Shown: positions 30,832 to 40,392, numbered from the stretch's first letter. The stretch: DNA of 53,710 bases from Chloroflexota bacterium (GCA_024277135.1 JAJRVV010000004.1:1-53710), one strand, 5' to 3'. Numbers and translations are program-made. Notes: generated by a model not told the origin, from the sequence alone.

Positions 30832-32760
30832 TTACTTATTCATCCGGTCAAACACGCGGCGGGCGCGCCGACGAGCTTCATCATGAGTGATCTGGCCGTC
30901 CGCCGTCATCTTTTTCAGTTTTCTAACGTAGCGCAGGAAATTATCCTGGGTTTGAATCTGGGCGTCATAGGCGTTCACATTATAGATGTTGTTGGCGTAC
31001 TCCTGGGTCACGTTGTGCCATGCTTCTTCACCGGCGCGGATGGTGCTTTCAATGTTATGACCGGTGAGATCGCCAATGACCTGGTCAGCGATAGCCACCA
31101 CAGGATTTTTGGTCAGCATGGTCACCAACACCTTATTGACGCCTTCGACGTAATAAGCGCCGGCCTTTTCCCAACCCTGATATCCTCGTTTCTGAATCAC
31201 TCCCCCGGCTTTGATGACGGCGTCTATGGCGTCAGCTATATACCCCGCTTTTTGCAGCCGGTTGCCCCACTTGTCTATGCTCATCCGGTTGCGAATGGCC
31301 TGGATGTATTTATCGGCGCTGGCTTTATTTTGGAAAACGTCCCACATACGACGGGAAATCCGAATGGCGTCCTCCGCATTTTTGATGAGCGTGGGATCGG
31401 CGACGCCTTTGATCTTGTTGACGTAGTCAATGATCATCTTGGTGGTATCGAACCAGGATTTAGGCGGTTCGGCCGGGGGCTGGGCGACTTGTGCTGGGCC
31501 GGGTTTGACCATAGTCGCCTGTTGCGGCTCTGGTTTGCTGGGTGAGGATGCTTGTTGAGTGTCCCCACTGGAGGATTGCTGTGTTTCAGCGCCGGGTTTT
31601 TGGACGACGGCCGTTTTATCCCCGTCGGGTGGTGGTCGTTCTGTGGAACCGGCCTGGGTTTCTGGCGGCGGTTTTCCGCTGTCGGCCTGGGATTCTTTGT
31701 CTTTCTTGGGTGGTTCAGAGCCAGATTGTTTCTCGGTCTCCGGGGTGTCCTTTCGGGTTGTGCCGCCCTCGCGGATTTCAACCAGAGTCTTGATAATTTC
31801 AGCGCCGTTTACCAAGACGGCCGTCATCGTGGCTGCCAGCCCGGCAATGATCTGGGCGGCGCCGCCGGTGCGTAAACAATCATTGGCGTTTAGCGGGTCT
31901 CGGAAACAATCATCGGCATAGGCTGTGCCGGCAAACCCCCAAAATAACGGAAAACTGATCAGGAGGAGAATCGCTATATTTCCGGCGCGCCCTCCTTTTT
32001 TATCCGGCGCCACTTTTGGCGTTCGGGTGATGACGTAAGAGGTGAAGGTTCCCAAAACAAGCGACCAATGTAAATACCGGTATTCCACCATCCAGTACCA
32101 GCGTTGGTACAACCACCAACTGACCACGAAAGGGGCGGCGATGCCGGCGCCAAACAGGATGAGGCGGGGAATTCGGCGGCGGACGGGTTGAATCGGCAAC
32201 AGGAACCGGTCAATCGGCTCCCGAAAAATAACCAGAACCGCCGGAATGAGGATCATCAATATCGGCGTCAACCAATCACGCCCTTCGTAAGAAGCGCGCA
32301 CGCCTGCATACAGCGTCCAGATAAACGCGCCCAGTACCCCTCCCAGGATGGAAACGATGTCCCACCAGCGGGACGACCGCTTTACCAGCGGCGTCTGGCG
32401 GCTTTCCTTGATGAAGTTCTGGGCCATATCCGGTTTGACCTGGGGCGTTGGCGCTTTGACTCGCTTAGCAGGCGTGGCGGCTTTGCGCCTGGGTGTTGCA
32501 GGGGACTTTGTTTTGGGTTTGGGCTTGGGTTTTTCCGCTTTTGGTTGTGCTTGCTTTTGCGGCGTTCTGGGCTTGATCCACGCCTGCCCGTCCCAAAAAA
32601 GCCATTGACCATCAGCCGGGTTTAACTGCCACCAACGGCCGTGCTCATCCTGAACGCGCAATGCGTTAACCGCTTCCGTGAACTGGGCCTGGCTGATTTT
32701 CCCGGCCTGGAGCTGCTGCGCCAATTTCTGATACGAACGTCCGGCTTCTTTAAACGTCAT
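30832..32760 (-). CDS. Large membrane protein with SHOCT-like and WW-like N-terminal module, unknown function
   Basis: The protein is 642 aa from ATG 32760, which has GGAGGGAG upstream. Residues about 5-35 form a SHOCT-like helical hairpin (SYQKLAQQLQAGKISQAQF). A tryptophan-rich module follows (GRWWQLNPADGQWLFWDGQAW). Then come a Lys/Pro-rich linker, about four to five membrane segments (roughly 135-290), a putative cleavage-like GTAYADDCFRDPLNANDCLR, a Gln/Ser/Pro-rich disordered stretch (about 345-430) and a helical C-terminus with VIADQVIGDLTGHNIESTI. The SHOCT plus WW-like pair recurs, from memory, in Chloroflexota envelope proteins. Central gene of a possible uncharacterised operon. Confidence 0.65.
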   Translation of the reverse strand: MTFKEAGRSYQKLAQQLQAGKISQAQFTEAVNALRVQDEHGRWWQLNPADGQWLFWDGQAWIKPRTPQKQAQPKAEKPKPKPKTKSPATPRRKAATPAKRVKAPTPQVKPDMAQNFIKESRQTPLVKRSSRWWDIVSILGGVLGAFIWTLYAGVRASYEGRDWLTPILMILIPAVLVIFREPIDRFLLPIQPVRRRIPRLILFGAGIAAPFVVSWWLYQRWYWMVEYRYLHWSLVLGTFTSYVITRTPKVAPDKKGGRAGNIAILLLISFPLFWGFAGTAYADDCFRDPLNANDCLRTGGAAQIIAGLAATMTAVLVNGAEIIKTLVEIREGGTTRKDTPETEKQSGSEPPKKDKESQADSGKPPPETQAGSTERPPPDGDKTAVVQKPGAETQQSSSGDTQQASSPSKPEPQQATMVKPGPAQVAQPPAEPPKSWFDTTKMIIDYVNKIKGVADPTLIKNAEDAIRISRRMWDVFQNKASADKYIQAIRNRMSIDKWGNRLQKAGYIADAIDAVIKAGGVIQKRGYQGWEKAGAYYVEGVNKVLVTMLTKNPVVAIADQVIGDLTGHNIESTIRAGEEAWHNVTQEYANNIYNVNAYDAQIQTQDNFLRYVRKLKKMTADGQITHDEARRRARRVFDRMNK

Positions 32761-32778
32761 CGCTCCCTCCAATTTTTT

Positions 32779-33780
32779 TCATGGGGTTGTGGCCGGCAGG
32801 CGGTTGATACCGTCGCTGGTTCCCAGCCAATAATTCCCATCAACATCTTGCAGCATCGCTTTGACTTCCCCGGCCGCAAGACCGGATTGGGGCGAAATGA
32901 TGCGCCATTGGGGTGAGTCGTAAACAGCAATGCCATCGTATTCAGAACCAAACCAGAGCCGTTTAGATCGGTCTATCATTAAAGAACGAACTTTTTCACC
33001 GGCTAATCCATCCGCCTTTGTCAATGTGTGCCAGCCATCGCCGTCCAGAAACATGGCGCCGCCCCGGCTGGCCAGCCCGGTTCCAACCCATAAGGTTCCC
33101 CGATCATCTTCTATAATAGCATTGATTGCCGGATGAATGAAGCCCTGGGACACCGATTCCCATAACTGACCCTCATGCCGGGTCAAGCCTCCGGCAACGG
33201 GATCGGCGGATCCGAACCATAATACGCCATTTCGATCCTGGTAAATGGTGTTGACCGGCAGGAAAAAGGGGCCGTTGTTTCCAGAGTAAGGGGTGAGGAC
33301 GCCAGCTTGATAATGGTAAACGGCCGTTTCTCCCCCAATCCAAACTCCTCCCTGTTGATCAAGCGCCAGCGCCAAAGCGGGCGCCGGCGCGCCGATGATA
33401 GCCTGCCATTTGCCACCGGTCAGGCGGCTGACTCCTTTTCGGTGCGCTACCCACAAGCTGCCTGATTCATCCACGACCAACCCGCGCACCTGGCGCAATG
33501 TCGGCGAATTTTGCGGCAGAGATAGTAAAGCGCCGGTTTGCCGATCAATGGCAAAAAGGCCATCGCTGCCGCCGGCCCAGATGATATTATCCTGCTCAAC
33601 GAGAGTAGAAATTTCGTGAGGCGGCCGAATCAGCAGCCACCCCTCAGGCAAATCCGTCTGAGAGAATCCATCCGCCAGCCGTTCCAAAACAAATCCGGCC
33701 AGAATCACGATTACCATTCCGGCTGCAACCTGGAACCACATGATGCTTTGGCGTCGGGAAACATGCCTTGGTTCGGTCAT
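32779..33780 (-). CDS. Membrane-anchored beta-propeller protein (two-component-regulator propeller repeats)
   Basis: Protein of 333 aa. One N-terminal membrane anchor (about 13-30, MWFQVAAGMVIVILAGFVL) precedes an extracytoplasmic propeller built of Reg_prop repeats such as GSLWVAHRKGVSRL, GGVWIGGETAVYHY, NGVLWFGSADPVAGGL, RGTLWVGTGLASRGGAMF, KRLWFGSEYDGIAVY and NYWLGTSDGINRL. These repeats are normally the sensor part of hybrid kinases; here no kinase follows. It is the first gene of the minus-strand run that reaches the iron-type ABC importer. Confidence 0.8.
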   Translation of the reverse strand: MTEPRHVSRRQSIMWFQVAAGMVIVILAGFVLERLADGFSQTDLPEGWLLIRPPHEISTLVEQDNIIWAGGSDGLFAIDRQTGALLSLPQNSPTLRQVRGLVVDESGSLWVAHRKGVSRLTGGKWQAIIGAPAPALALALDQQGGVWIGGETAVYHYQAGVLTPYSGNNGPFFLPVNTIYQDRNGVLWFGSADPVAGGLTRHEGQLWESVSQGFIHPAINAIIEDDRGTLWVGTGLASRGGAMFLDGDGWHTLTKADGLAGEKVRSLMIDRSKRLWFGSEYDGIAVYDSPQWRIISPQSGLAAGEVKAMLQDVDGNYWLGTSDGINRLPATTP

Positions 33781-33876
33781 GGCGAATAGTGTAACGTGTA
33801 ACCGGAAGATTTTCTAGTTGAACCTACTTGACGTTGAAATAGGGGAGACGGCCGTTTTTTGCACCCTCTTACCTGT

Positions 33877-33905
33877 TTGACAACACTAGGCAAATTGCCT
33901 ATAAA
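33877..33905 (+). promoter_or_regulatory. Sigma-70-type promoter of gyrA
   Basis: TTGACA (33877-33882), a 17-nt spacer and TATAAA (33900-33905). A short palindrome GGCAAaTTGCC (33889-33899) fills the end of the spacer and could be an operator. The ATG follows about 45 nt after the expected start. Confidence 0.85.
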
Positions 33906-33957
33906 TACCTGACTGCCATTAGAACATACATTTCAATACAGTGCGGAACAAAAAATA

Positions 33958-36486
33958 ATGGAAATTGGACTCGTAAAACAAGTAAACATTGACCAGGAAA
34001 TGCGGGAATCGTACCTCAGCTATGCCATGAGCGTCATCGTCTCCCGCGCTTTGCCCGACGCTCGCGACGGCCTCAAACCCGTCCAGCGCCGCATCCTATA
34101 CGCCATGTACGATATGGGCTTGCGCCCTGACTCGGCTCACAAAAAATCAGCCCGTGTCGTCGGCGAAGTGTTGGGTAAATACCATCCTCACGGCGACCAA
34201 TCCGTGTATGACGCCATGGTACGCATGGCCCAGAATTTCTCCATGCGTTACCCATTGGTGGATGGACAGGGCAATTTTGGCTCGATTGATGGTGATTCGG
34301 CGGCGGCCATGCGTTACACTGAAGCCCGCATGTCTCGCATGGGGTACGATTTGCTAGAGGACATCAGCAAAAATACGGTGGATTACACCACCAATTTCGA
34401 CGATTCGTTACAGGAACCGGCGGTTCTGCCCGCCATTCTGCCCAACTTGCTGGTCAACGGCTCATCCGGCATCGCTGTGGGCATGGCTACCAGCATTCCG
34501 CCGCACAACCTGGGCGAAGTGGTGGATGCGCTGGTTTACTTGCTGAACAATTGGAAAAAGCTGGACGACATTTCCGTGCCTGATTTGATGCGGTTTATCA
34601 AAGGGCCGGATTTCCCCACCGGCGGCTTGGTTTACCGGTACAAGGGGGAGGAGATGGAAACGGATGCGTTGGCCAGCGCCTATGCCACCGGCCGCGGCCG
34701 GGTGACGGTGCGGGCCAAAGTGCATGTGGCACAGATGAGGCGGAACAAATCGCGTATCGTCATCTCCGAACTGCCGTACCAGGTGAACAAGACAAATTTG
34801 TTAGGACGGATTGCCGATTTGCACCGGGACGGGAAGGTGGAAGGGCTGACCGATTTGCGCGACGAGTCTGACCGGAATGGGATGCGTATCATCCTGGAGA
34901 CGACGCGGAATGTGGAGCCGGAGGCGGTGCTGGCGGCGCTGTTCAAGTATACGCCGATGCAGACGACGTTCAGCATTTCGCTGTTGGCTCTGGTGGATGG
35001 GGAACCGCGCGTCTTGACCTTGAAGCAGGCGCTGCTGGTGTACCTCAATCACCGGATGGAAGTGATACGGCGGCGCAGCGAGTATGATCTGGAGAAGGCG
35101 CGGAACCGGGCGCATGTGCTGGCGGGGTTGTTGATCGCGCTGGACAATTTGGACGCGGTGATTGATACCATCAGCCGCTCACGCACGGTGGAAACGGCCA
35201 AAGTGAATTTGCGCAAGAAGTTTAAGCTGACGGAGATGCAGGCGCAGGCGATTCTGGATATGCAGTTGCGGCGGCTGGCGGGTTTGGAGCGGCGTAAAAT
35301 TCAGGATGAGCATAAGGGAAAGTTGGCGCTCATCAAAAAATTGGAACGGCTGTTGTCCCGGCCGGAATTGATGCGGGAGACCATCAAGGAAGAGTTGCAA
35401 GCGGTGAGGGAGCGGTATGCGGATGTGCGCCGGACGCAGATTGTGGAGAAGGGGGAGTCGCAGGTGTTGACGGCGACGGATTTGTTGCCGGATGAGCAGG
35501 TGTGGGCGCTGATGGGCGAGAAGGGAACGCTGGCGCGAACCACGTCGCCGACGATGGTTAAAATTCCGGTGAAGCCGTTGGAGCAGCCGGTGGCGCTGTT
35601 GGAAGCGAATACGCAGGATATTTTGTATCTGTTCTCGGCGGACGGCCGCGCGGTCAGCCTGCCCGTTTACCAACTGCCCCAGGCGCGGGAAATGGGCCAG
35701 GGAACCCATTGGGCGGAATTGACCGGATTTACCCGCCGCGATCATGTGGCGGCGGCGTTAATTCGACCCCCTTCGGCTCAGGGATACCTCTTTTTGACGA
35801 CGATTGCCAGCGTGGTTAAACGCATCCGGCTGGAAGATTTGCCCGGCATCACCGGCGATCCCTTTGTGGTGATGAACGTGAGCGACGATGACGCCCTGGG
35901 CTGGGCCAGATTGACCAGCGGCCGGGATCAGGTGATGCTGGCTACCGGGGCGGGGCAGGTTATCCGCTTTAAGGAGTCGGATGTACGGCCTATGGGCTTG
36001 TCGGCCGGCGGCGTGATGGGGCTGAAGCTGGCTGGAGAGGAAGATGGCGTGGTGGCGATGGATGTGGTACAAAATAAAAGCTATATCTGGAGCATCACGG
36101 ATAACGGGTTGGCCAAAGCGACGGAGATGGGAGCGTACCCCGTCCAGGGCCGATATGGACAGGGTGTAGTCAATGTCCGTCTGCCCAAAGGGGCGGCGGA
36201 GGTGGTGTCGGCCGTTATTTGCCAGGAAAAGGCGACGATTTTTGTGACGACGGCGCTGGGTTCGACCAAAAAAATCAAACTTAGCGAGACCAAGATCGGC
36301 AGCCGCTCGGTGAAGCCCCGGCCAGCGTTCTCTTTGGGCGCGCGAAATCGGATTATCGGGGTGGCGCAGGTAGCGGCCCGGCCATCTTTTGACGATAATG
36401 GTGAAGAAGAAACGGCCGTGCCGCAACAGTTGACTTTGCTGGATACGGTTCCTAAAAAGAAAAAGCGCGCCACGCGCAAAAAATGA
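33958..36486 (+). CDS. gyrA: DNA gyrase subunit A
   Basis: Type IIA topoisomerase breakage-reunion subunit, 842 aa. The winged-helix domain begins [26 protein letters not shown]. The active Tyr is Tyr120 ([10 protein letters not shown]). The C-terminal domain carries six beta-pinwheel repeats, with VQGRYGQG as a degenerate GyrA box, favouring gyrase over topoisomerase IV. In the quinolone region ([10 protein letters not shown]) the position equal to E. coli Ser83 is Gln81, while the Asp87 equivalent is kept. A basic tail ([10 protein letters not shown]) ends the protein. gyrB is not in the window. It has its own strong promoter. Confidence 0.94.
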   Translation: MEIGLVKQVNIDQEMRESYLSYAMSVIVSRALPDARDGLKPVQRRILYAMYDMGLRPDSAHKKSARVVGEVLGKYHPHGDQSVYDAMVRMAQNFSMRYPLVDGQGNFGSIDGDSAAAMRYTEARMSRMGYDLLEDISKNTVDYTTNFDDSLQEPAVLPAILPNLLVNGSSGIAVGMATSIPPHNLGEVVDALVYLLNNWKKLDDISVPDLMRFIKGPDFPTGGLVYRYKGEEMETDALASAYATGRGRVTVRAKVHVAQMRRNKSRIVISELPYQVNKTNLLGRIADLHRDGKVEGLTDLRDESDRNGMRIILETTRNVEPEAVLAALFKYTPMQTTFSISLLALVDGEPRVLTLKQALLVYLNHRMEVIRRRSEYDLEKARNRAHVLAGLLIALDNLDAVIDTISRSRTVETAKVNLRKKFKLTEMQAQAILDMQLRRLAGLERRKIQDEHKGKLALIKKLERLLSRPELMRETIKEELQAVRERYADVRRTQIVEKGESQVLTATDLLPDEQVWALMGEKGTLARTTSPTMVKIPVKPLEQPVALLEANTQDILYLFSADGRAVSLPVYQLPQAREMGQGTHWAELTGFTRRDHVAAALIRPPSAQGYLFLTTIASVVKRIRLEDLPGITGDPFVVMNVSDDDALGWARLTSGRDQVMLATGAGQVIRFKESDVRPMGLSAGGVMGLKLAGEEDGVVAMDVVQNKSYIWSITDNGLAKATEMGAYPVQGRYGQGVVNVRLPKGAAEVVSAVICQEKATIFVTTALGSTKKIKLSETKIGSRSVKPRPAFSLGARNRIIGVAQVAARPSFDDNGEEETAVPQQLTLLDTVPKKKKRATRKK

Positions 36487-36520
36487 ATATTTTCTTTAGC
36501 ATAAACGGAGACAGCTTGCG

Positions 36521-37009
36521 ATGAACTTTAGGGATAGATGGGAAGTAGACGAAAACGGACAACAATTTTTATTCACAGTCGGGATGCAGCGGCGTTTGAG
36601 CCGGGCAGGTTTGCCTATTGAACCAGCTTCTCTCAAAGAATTAAGCGATACTCATCCCCAACCGAGTTATCAAAAATCGGAACGATCAGAGTACCGTGAA
36701 AAACCCCGGCGCCAATCAGCGCCGGGGCGCGAGAAACCGAGTTTTGCTATGCCGTCAACCATTCAAATTGATCCGATGACGGGCAAATACATTGGCTGTA
36801 TGAAATGGTATAACGCCAAAAAAGGGTACGGCTTCCTCGTTCGCGGAGCCGGAGAGGAAATTTTCTTTCATCGATCCAGCGTGGTTGGCGATCCGTTGGA
36901 ATTGAAAGAGGGGCAGTGGGTTTTGTATGACATCGAAGAAACCGCCAAGGGGCCGGAGGCGGCCGAAATTGAACCTTACGAGGGAAATACTGATTCATTA
37001 TTGACTTGA
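36521..37009 (+). CDS. Cold-shock-domain protein with N-terminal extension
   Basis: Protein of 162 aa. A C-terminal cold-shock fold (about 86-152) has MKWYNAKKGYGFL (RNP1) and EEIFFHRSSVVG (RNP2), followed by LKEGQWVLYDIEETAKGPEAAEI. It thus resembles CspA-type RNA chaperones, with an unusual 85-residue polar N-terminal extension rich in Ser, Glu and Arg that is probably disordered. GGAG stands before the ATG. It lies 34 nt after gyrA and 16 nt before tpx and may be read through from gyrA. Confidence 0.88.
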   Translation: MNFRDRWEVDENGQQFLFTVGMQRRLSRAGLPIEPASLKELSDTHPQPSYQKSERSEYREKPRRQSAPGREKPSFAMPSTIQIDPMTGKYIGCMKWYNAKKGYGFLVRGAGEEIFFHRSSVVGDPLELKEGQWVLYDIEETAKGPEAAEIEPYEGNTDSLLT

Positions 37010-37025
37010 TGTAGGAGTAGAGCAA

Positions 37026-37550
37026 ATGAGTGAAAAAAGACATGGCGCAGTGACTTCCAGGGGGAACCCGTTAACCGTTTTGGGCAGCCCCTTAAAACCG
37101 GGGGATATTGCGCCGGATTTTAAGCTGGCAGCCAACGACATGAGTCAGGTGACATTGCAGGATTCGGCGGGAAAGGTACGGTTAATCTCGGTGGTACCCT
37201 CGTTGGATACCGGCGTGTGTGACGCTCAGACCCGCCGATTCAATGAAGAAGCGGCTAATTTTGGCGAAAATGTGGCGGTGCTGACGGTGAGCGCTGACTT
37301 GCCTTTCGCCCAAAAACGGTGGTGTGGAGCGGCGGGCATTGATCGGGTGCAAACGTTGTCCGACCATCGAGATATGAATTTTGGCAATGCGTATGGCACG
37401 CATATTGAGGAATTGCGGCTGGAGCAGCGTTCGGTTTTTGTGGTGGATGCGGCCGATACGGTGCGCTATGTGGAATATGTGCCCGAAATCGGGCAACATC
37501 CTGATTATGAGGCGGCATTGACGGCCGTGCGCGAGTCGCTTTCCCAGTAA
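37026..37550 (+). CDS. tpx: Thiol peroxidase (atypical 2-Cys peroxiredoxin)
   Basis: Tpx of 174 aa that reduces lipid and alkyl hydroperoxides using thioredoxin. Peroxidatic Cys65 lies in PSLDTGVCDAQTRRF, resolving Cys100 in FAQKRWCGAAGI, and the conserved SDHRDMNFGNAYG and EQRSVFVVDAADTVRYVEYV follow. Full length. The reductant could be a thioredoxin such as the CWSC protein elsewhere in the window, but there is no direct link. Ends at a strong terminator. Confidence 0.95.
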   Translation: MSEKRHGAVTSRGNPLTVLGSPLKPGDIAPDFKLAANDMSQVTLQDSAGKVRLISVVPSLDTGVCDAQTRRFNEEAANFGENVAVLTVSADLPFAQKRWCGAAGIDRVQTLSDHRDMNFGNAYGTHIEELRLEQRSVFVVDAADTVRYVEYVPEIGQHPDYEAALTAVRESLSQ

Positions 37551-37565
37551 AAACAAAATCAAATG

Positions 37566-37599
37566 AAAAAGCCCGGGTCATTTTGACCGGGCTTTTTTT
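37566..37599 (+). terminator. Terminator after tpx
   Basis: AAAAAGCCCGGGTCA / TGACCGGGCTTTTT stem with one bulge, ending in seven T. Confidence 0.92.
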
Positions 37600-37626
37600 A
37601 TGTCAATTCCTGGCGCTTCATTCGCT

Positions 37627-38346
37627 TCAATCTTCTAACACAATCACTTCCTGCGGAGTGGGGAAGATAACCTTGGTGGGAATGGGGGGTTTGAACACCA
37701 GCTTACGTAGTTCGTAAACATCATCGGGCATCACATCGGGGATGATGAGGGCGTCGCCGACGCGGGCGGTGCCTTCCACAAATTTGTAGGCAGTCAGGCT
37801 GATGTATAAATCACGGGCGCCGGTGGTAAATTGAAATAACCGCCAAAAGGGATTGGGCGACCAGTTGGTGTCTAAAACGCTAGGCATCCCTTTGAGTTCG
37901 ATGTTATCCACTAACGGAAACGCGCCATGTTGGGGGATAGAGATGATGAATCGGGCATTGGTTTTAACCAGCCGCCACTGCCGGTGTTCGACTCGTTCGC
38001 GCACGGCCGTTGCCGCCAGACCGATGAGAATAACGGTAGGCAGTGTGGCGTACCACAGCGAAAATCCTTGGATAACGCCCAAAGAAAAAATCAAGACAGA
38101 AGTCAAAATCGTCCCCGCCAGAAAATATCGGAAATAATCAAAAACCAGCAGACCGATGATGTCACGATACCAGGCCAGATGAATGACAATCTGTACCACC
38201 TCGCCCGGCAAAAGGCGCTCCCCCATATCTTCCGGCTGAAACGTATCTTCTAAATTCCAGCGGAAGCCAGATGGCAGCCGCTTCCATTGCCGCGCCATGA
38301 GGCCCATAAAACCGGTTGAACTGCCTGGTTCCTGATCGGTAGACAT
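37627..38346 (-). CDS. Membrane bPH-domain protein
   Basis: Protein of 239 aa. Two membrane segments (about 74-92 and 96-112) follow a polar N-terminus, and the rest is a cytosolic bacterial-PH-like domain with RVEHRQWRLVKTNARFIISIPQHGAFPLVDNIELKG (split here as WRLVKTNARFIISI and FPLVDNIELKG). The distal part (DALIIPDVMPDDVYELRKLVF) is well ordered in appearance. Last gene of a three-gene envelope operon with the LysM protein (17-nt gap) and the SLT/M23 protein. Precise role unknown. Confidence 0.7.
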   Translation of the reverse strand: MSTDQEPGSSTGFMGLMARQWKRLPSGFRWNLEDTFQPEDMGERLLPGEVVQIVIHLAWYRDIIGLLVFDYFRYFLAGTILTSVLIFSLGVIQGFSLWYATLPTVILIGLAATAVRERVEHRQWRLVKTNARFIISIPQHGAFPLVDNIELKGMPSVLDTNWSPNPFWRLFQFTTGARDLYISLTAYKFVEGTARVGDALIIPDVMPDDVYELRKLVFKPPIPTKVIFPTPQEVIVLED

Positions 38347-38363
38347 TGAAGATAGCTCGCCGC

Positions 38364-38933
38364 TTATTGCGTGGGTGCGGGGATAATCAGCACCTGGTCT
38401 GGTTGGATGATGTAAGAAGTTAACCCGTTGGCAATCATGATGGCTTCCACCGACACGCCAAAGCGAGTGGCGATGCCAAATAACGTATCGCCGGTAGTCA
38501 CCACATATTGCGCGGGGCCGGCAATAATTGCATTGGTTCCATCTGGCAGCGATGATGAACCATCAGATGATGAATCGCCTGACGAAGAATTATTATTGGG
38601 GGGAGCGACGGCCGGCGCTGCCGGAATTGGCGTTGGTTGGGGTTCTGGCAGAGGTTCTGTGCTAAAAGCGTCTTCCACCACTTTTTCGCTGGTACTCATA
38701 AACAGTTGCCATTCAGTAGAAGTCACCCCGGTATCCAACAGATCGACCGCCCATCCGGCCAGAAAGCTGGTGATGAGCCAGCTAATCGCCACAAAAATAA
38801 TAATGGTGCCAATGAAATAGGTGATGATTTGGCCCATGTTTTTGGCAGGGAGTTGTTGTTTGAATATGAGATGGTAGGCAAGAAAAGCGCCAATGATCAG
38901 GGGAAGAAATCTTAAAAGTTCAGTCAGATTCAT
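38364..38933 (-). CDS. Membrane protein with C-terminal LysM domain
   Basis: Protein of 189 aa. Two hydrophobic segments (about 5-23 and 36-60), then a Ser/Asp/Pro-rich linker (about 100-135) and one LysM domain (YVVTTGDTLFGIATRFGVSVEAIMIANGL, split here as YVVTTGDTLFGIATRFG and VSVEAIMIANGL; about 143-186). LysM binds peptidoglycan or chitin glycan chains, so this is probably a wall-tethering protein. GGAG precedes the ATG by 8 nt. Middle gene of the envelope operon. Confidence 0.85.
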   Translation of the reverse strand: MNLTELLRFLPLIIGAFLAYHLIFKQQLPAKNMGQIITYFIGTIIIFVAISWLITSFLAGWAVDLLDTGVTSTEWQLFMSTSEKVVEDAFSTEPLPEPQPTPIPAAPAVAPPNNNSSSGDSSSDGSSSLPDGTNAIIAGPAQYVVTTGDTLFGIATRFGVSVEAIMIANGLTSYIIQPDQVLIIPAPTQ

Positions 38934-38969
38934 GATGCTGCTCCTTTCGTTTTGTTGAGTTGCTGGCCC

Positions 38970-40250
38970 TTACGGGAAAAAGATGCGCGGATCAACAAAC
39001 AGTTCGTTCACCTTGTCATAGACGCTGTAATGAACATGCGGCCCGGTGGCGTTGCCGATGTCACCCATCACGCCTACAGCTTGCCCAGACTTGACTTTAC
39101 CTTCTTTGAGCAGGTAGCTGCGTGGATGCAGCAGCCAAACGATCCATTCATCGTTTTCGATGCGTATGGCGCTGTTGAACCAGCGATCCGTGTAAGTGGT
39201 CAAGTGACCGGGAATGGGGGAACGCAAAATTGTCTTGTTGTTTTGGCTGGAGATGTCCAGACCGGGCAGACCATATTCACAGCCATGCAAATCTTGAGTT
39301 AAAATTTGGGATTCAGACACCGGGCTGATTTTGGGGCGTTGTGACAGTCTGCCTAAAATATGCGCTTCGCCGATGCAGGTCTGGTTATTGATGTTTCGTT
39401 CTGCGGCAAAAGTCAAAGCGCCATAGGGGTCGCGGTCGGGATCGGTTATTTTGGTGAAAAAGAAGTCGCCCCAATCGTAGAGTCGGCTGCTGATATCGAG
39501 CAGGGTGATGGGAAACGGCCGTTCCTCTGCATCCCACTGTGACAAGATCAAACTTTGAATCGCCAAGTGTGCCGGCCAGGCGCCCAACGCCGTCACCTGC
39601 ACCGTGCCCAACTCCACATCCGAATAAACCATGTTGGTGTGTGCTTCATCATAGTTATTCATCACATACGCGGATGAATCCGGGTCTAGCCGTTCCGCAG
39701 CCGAGACCCCGGCGTTATACGCCAGATAACAACGTTTCAGCGTATCCGGGCTTTGGGTGAAGTAAGTGACATCGGGGCACCTTTTTTTGAATTCCAGAGC
39801 GCCAATCACCAATTGTTGGCTCACTGCACTGTCTGAAATTGGCCCAGGCGGAAAACAAGGGTACTCACCCGAACGCACCAAGTCATACACGCCCATGATA
39901 CCTGTACATAAATCGGGATTGATCGCTTGCATACTATTTTCTTTGAACCAGATGACTAACAGCGATTCTCGCGGAATATCTGCCCGTCGGGCGATGTTGT
40001 CTGCAATGGGCGCCCATTTCAAAACAGTCGTTTGCGTCTGCCGTGGTAGGGCATATTCACCGTTCATGTAAGCTCGTCCCCCCACCAAAAACCCGGCGCC
40101 TAAAAAAATGAATAACAAGGCATCCAACATGCCTCTGAATGTGCCCCACAGAAGCTGCCGCGCTTCCAAACCTAATGCCGGAATAAGCTGCTGTAACCAG
40201 GCTTTTAACCATCCAGCAGGAATGGCAAACACCTTGATGGAAGGAGACAT
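38970..40250 (-). CDS. Lytic-transglycosylase-like / M23 peptidase-like cell wall protein
   Basis: The protein is 426 aa from the ATG at 40250. An N-terminal membrane segment (about 40-60) precedes a lysozyme-like domain in which SLLVIWFKENSMQAINPDL and CYLAYNAGVSAAERL recall the Glu and AYNAG motifs of soluble transglycosylases. A C-terminal M23 (LytM/NlpD) domain follows, with LDIS, WLLHPRS and GPHVHYSVYD. The first zinc-ligand His, expected four residues before the Asp of LDIS, is a Leu, so the M23 part may be non-catalytic. The gene starts a three-gene operon from a near-leaderless promoter. Confidence 0.75.
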   Translation of the reverse strand: MSPSIKVFAIPAGWLKAWLQQLIPALGLEARQLLWGTFRGMLDALLFIFLGAGFLVGGRAYMNGEYALPRQTQTTVLKWAPIADNIARRADIPRESLLVIWFKENSMQAINPDLCTGIMGVYDLVRSGEYPCFPPGPISDSAVSQQLVIGALEFKKRCPDVTYFTQSPDTLKRCYLAYNAGVSAAERLDPDSSAYVMNNYDEAHTNMVYSDVELGTVQVTALGAWPAHLAIQSLILSQWDAEERPFPITLLDISSRLYDWGDFFFTKITDPDRDPYGALTFAAERNINNQTCIGEAHILGRLSQRPKISPVSESQILTQDLHGCEYGLPGLDISSQNNKTILRSPIPGHLTTYTDRWFNSAIRIENDEWIVWLLHPRSYLLKEGKVKSGQAVGVMGDIGNATGPHVHYSVYDKVNELFVDPRIFFP

Positions 40251-40259
40251 AATATGTTT

Positions 40260-40289
40260 ATTATAACTTGACAATATGTTAAGTCAAGT
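40260..40289 (-). promoter_or_regulatory. Strong promoter with overlapping inverted repeat, near-leaderless
   Basis: On the minus strand, TTGACT (40287-40282), a 16-nt spacer and TATAAT (40265-40260). The dyad ACTTGAC/GTCAAGT (40266-40272 and 40283-40289) overlaps the -35 box and abuts the -10 box, so a repressor could sit there. The downstream ATG is at 40250, about 10 nt past the -10 box, so the mRNA would carry almost no leader. No Shine-Dalgarno is present. Confidence 0.75.
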
Positions 40290-40392
40290 TTATGTCATGT
40301 AAATTTTGGTTGAATTGTATAGGAAGTTAGTCCAGGGGGCGCTTTGGGAATTTGTCCGGCAAAGATCGGCAAGGTTCCATAAACCTGGCAGG

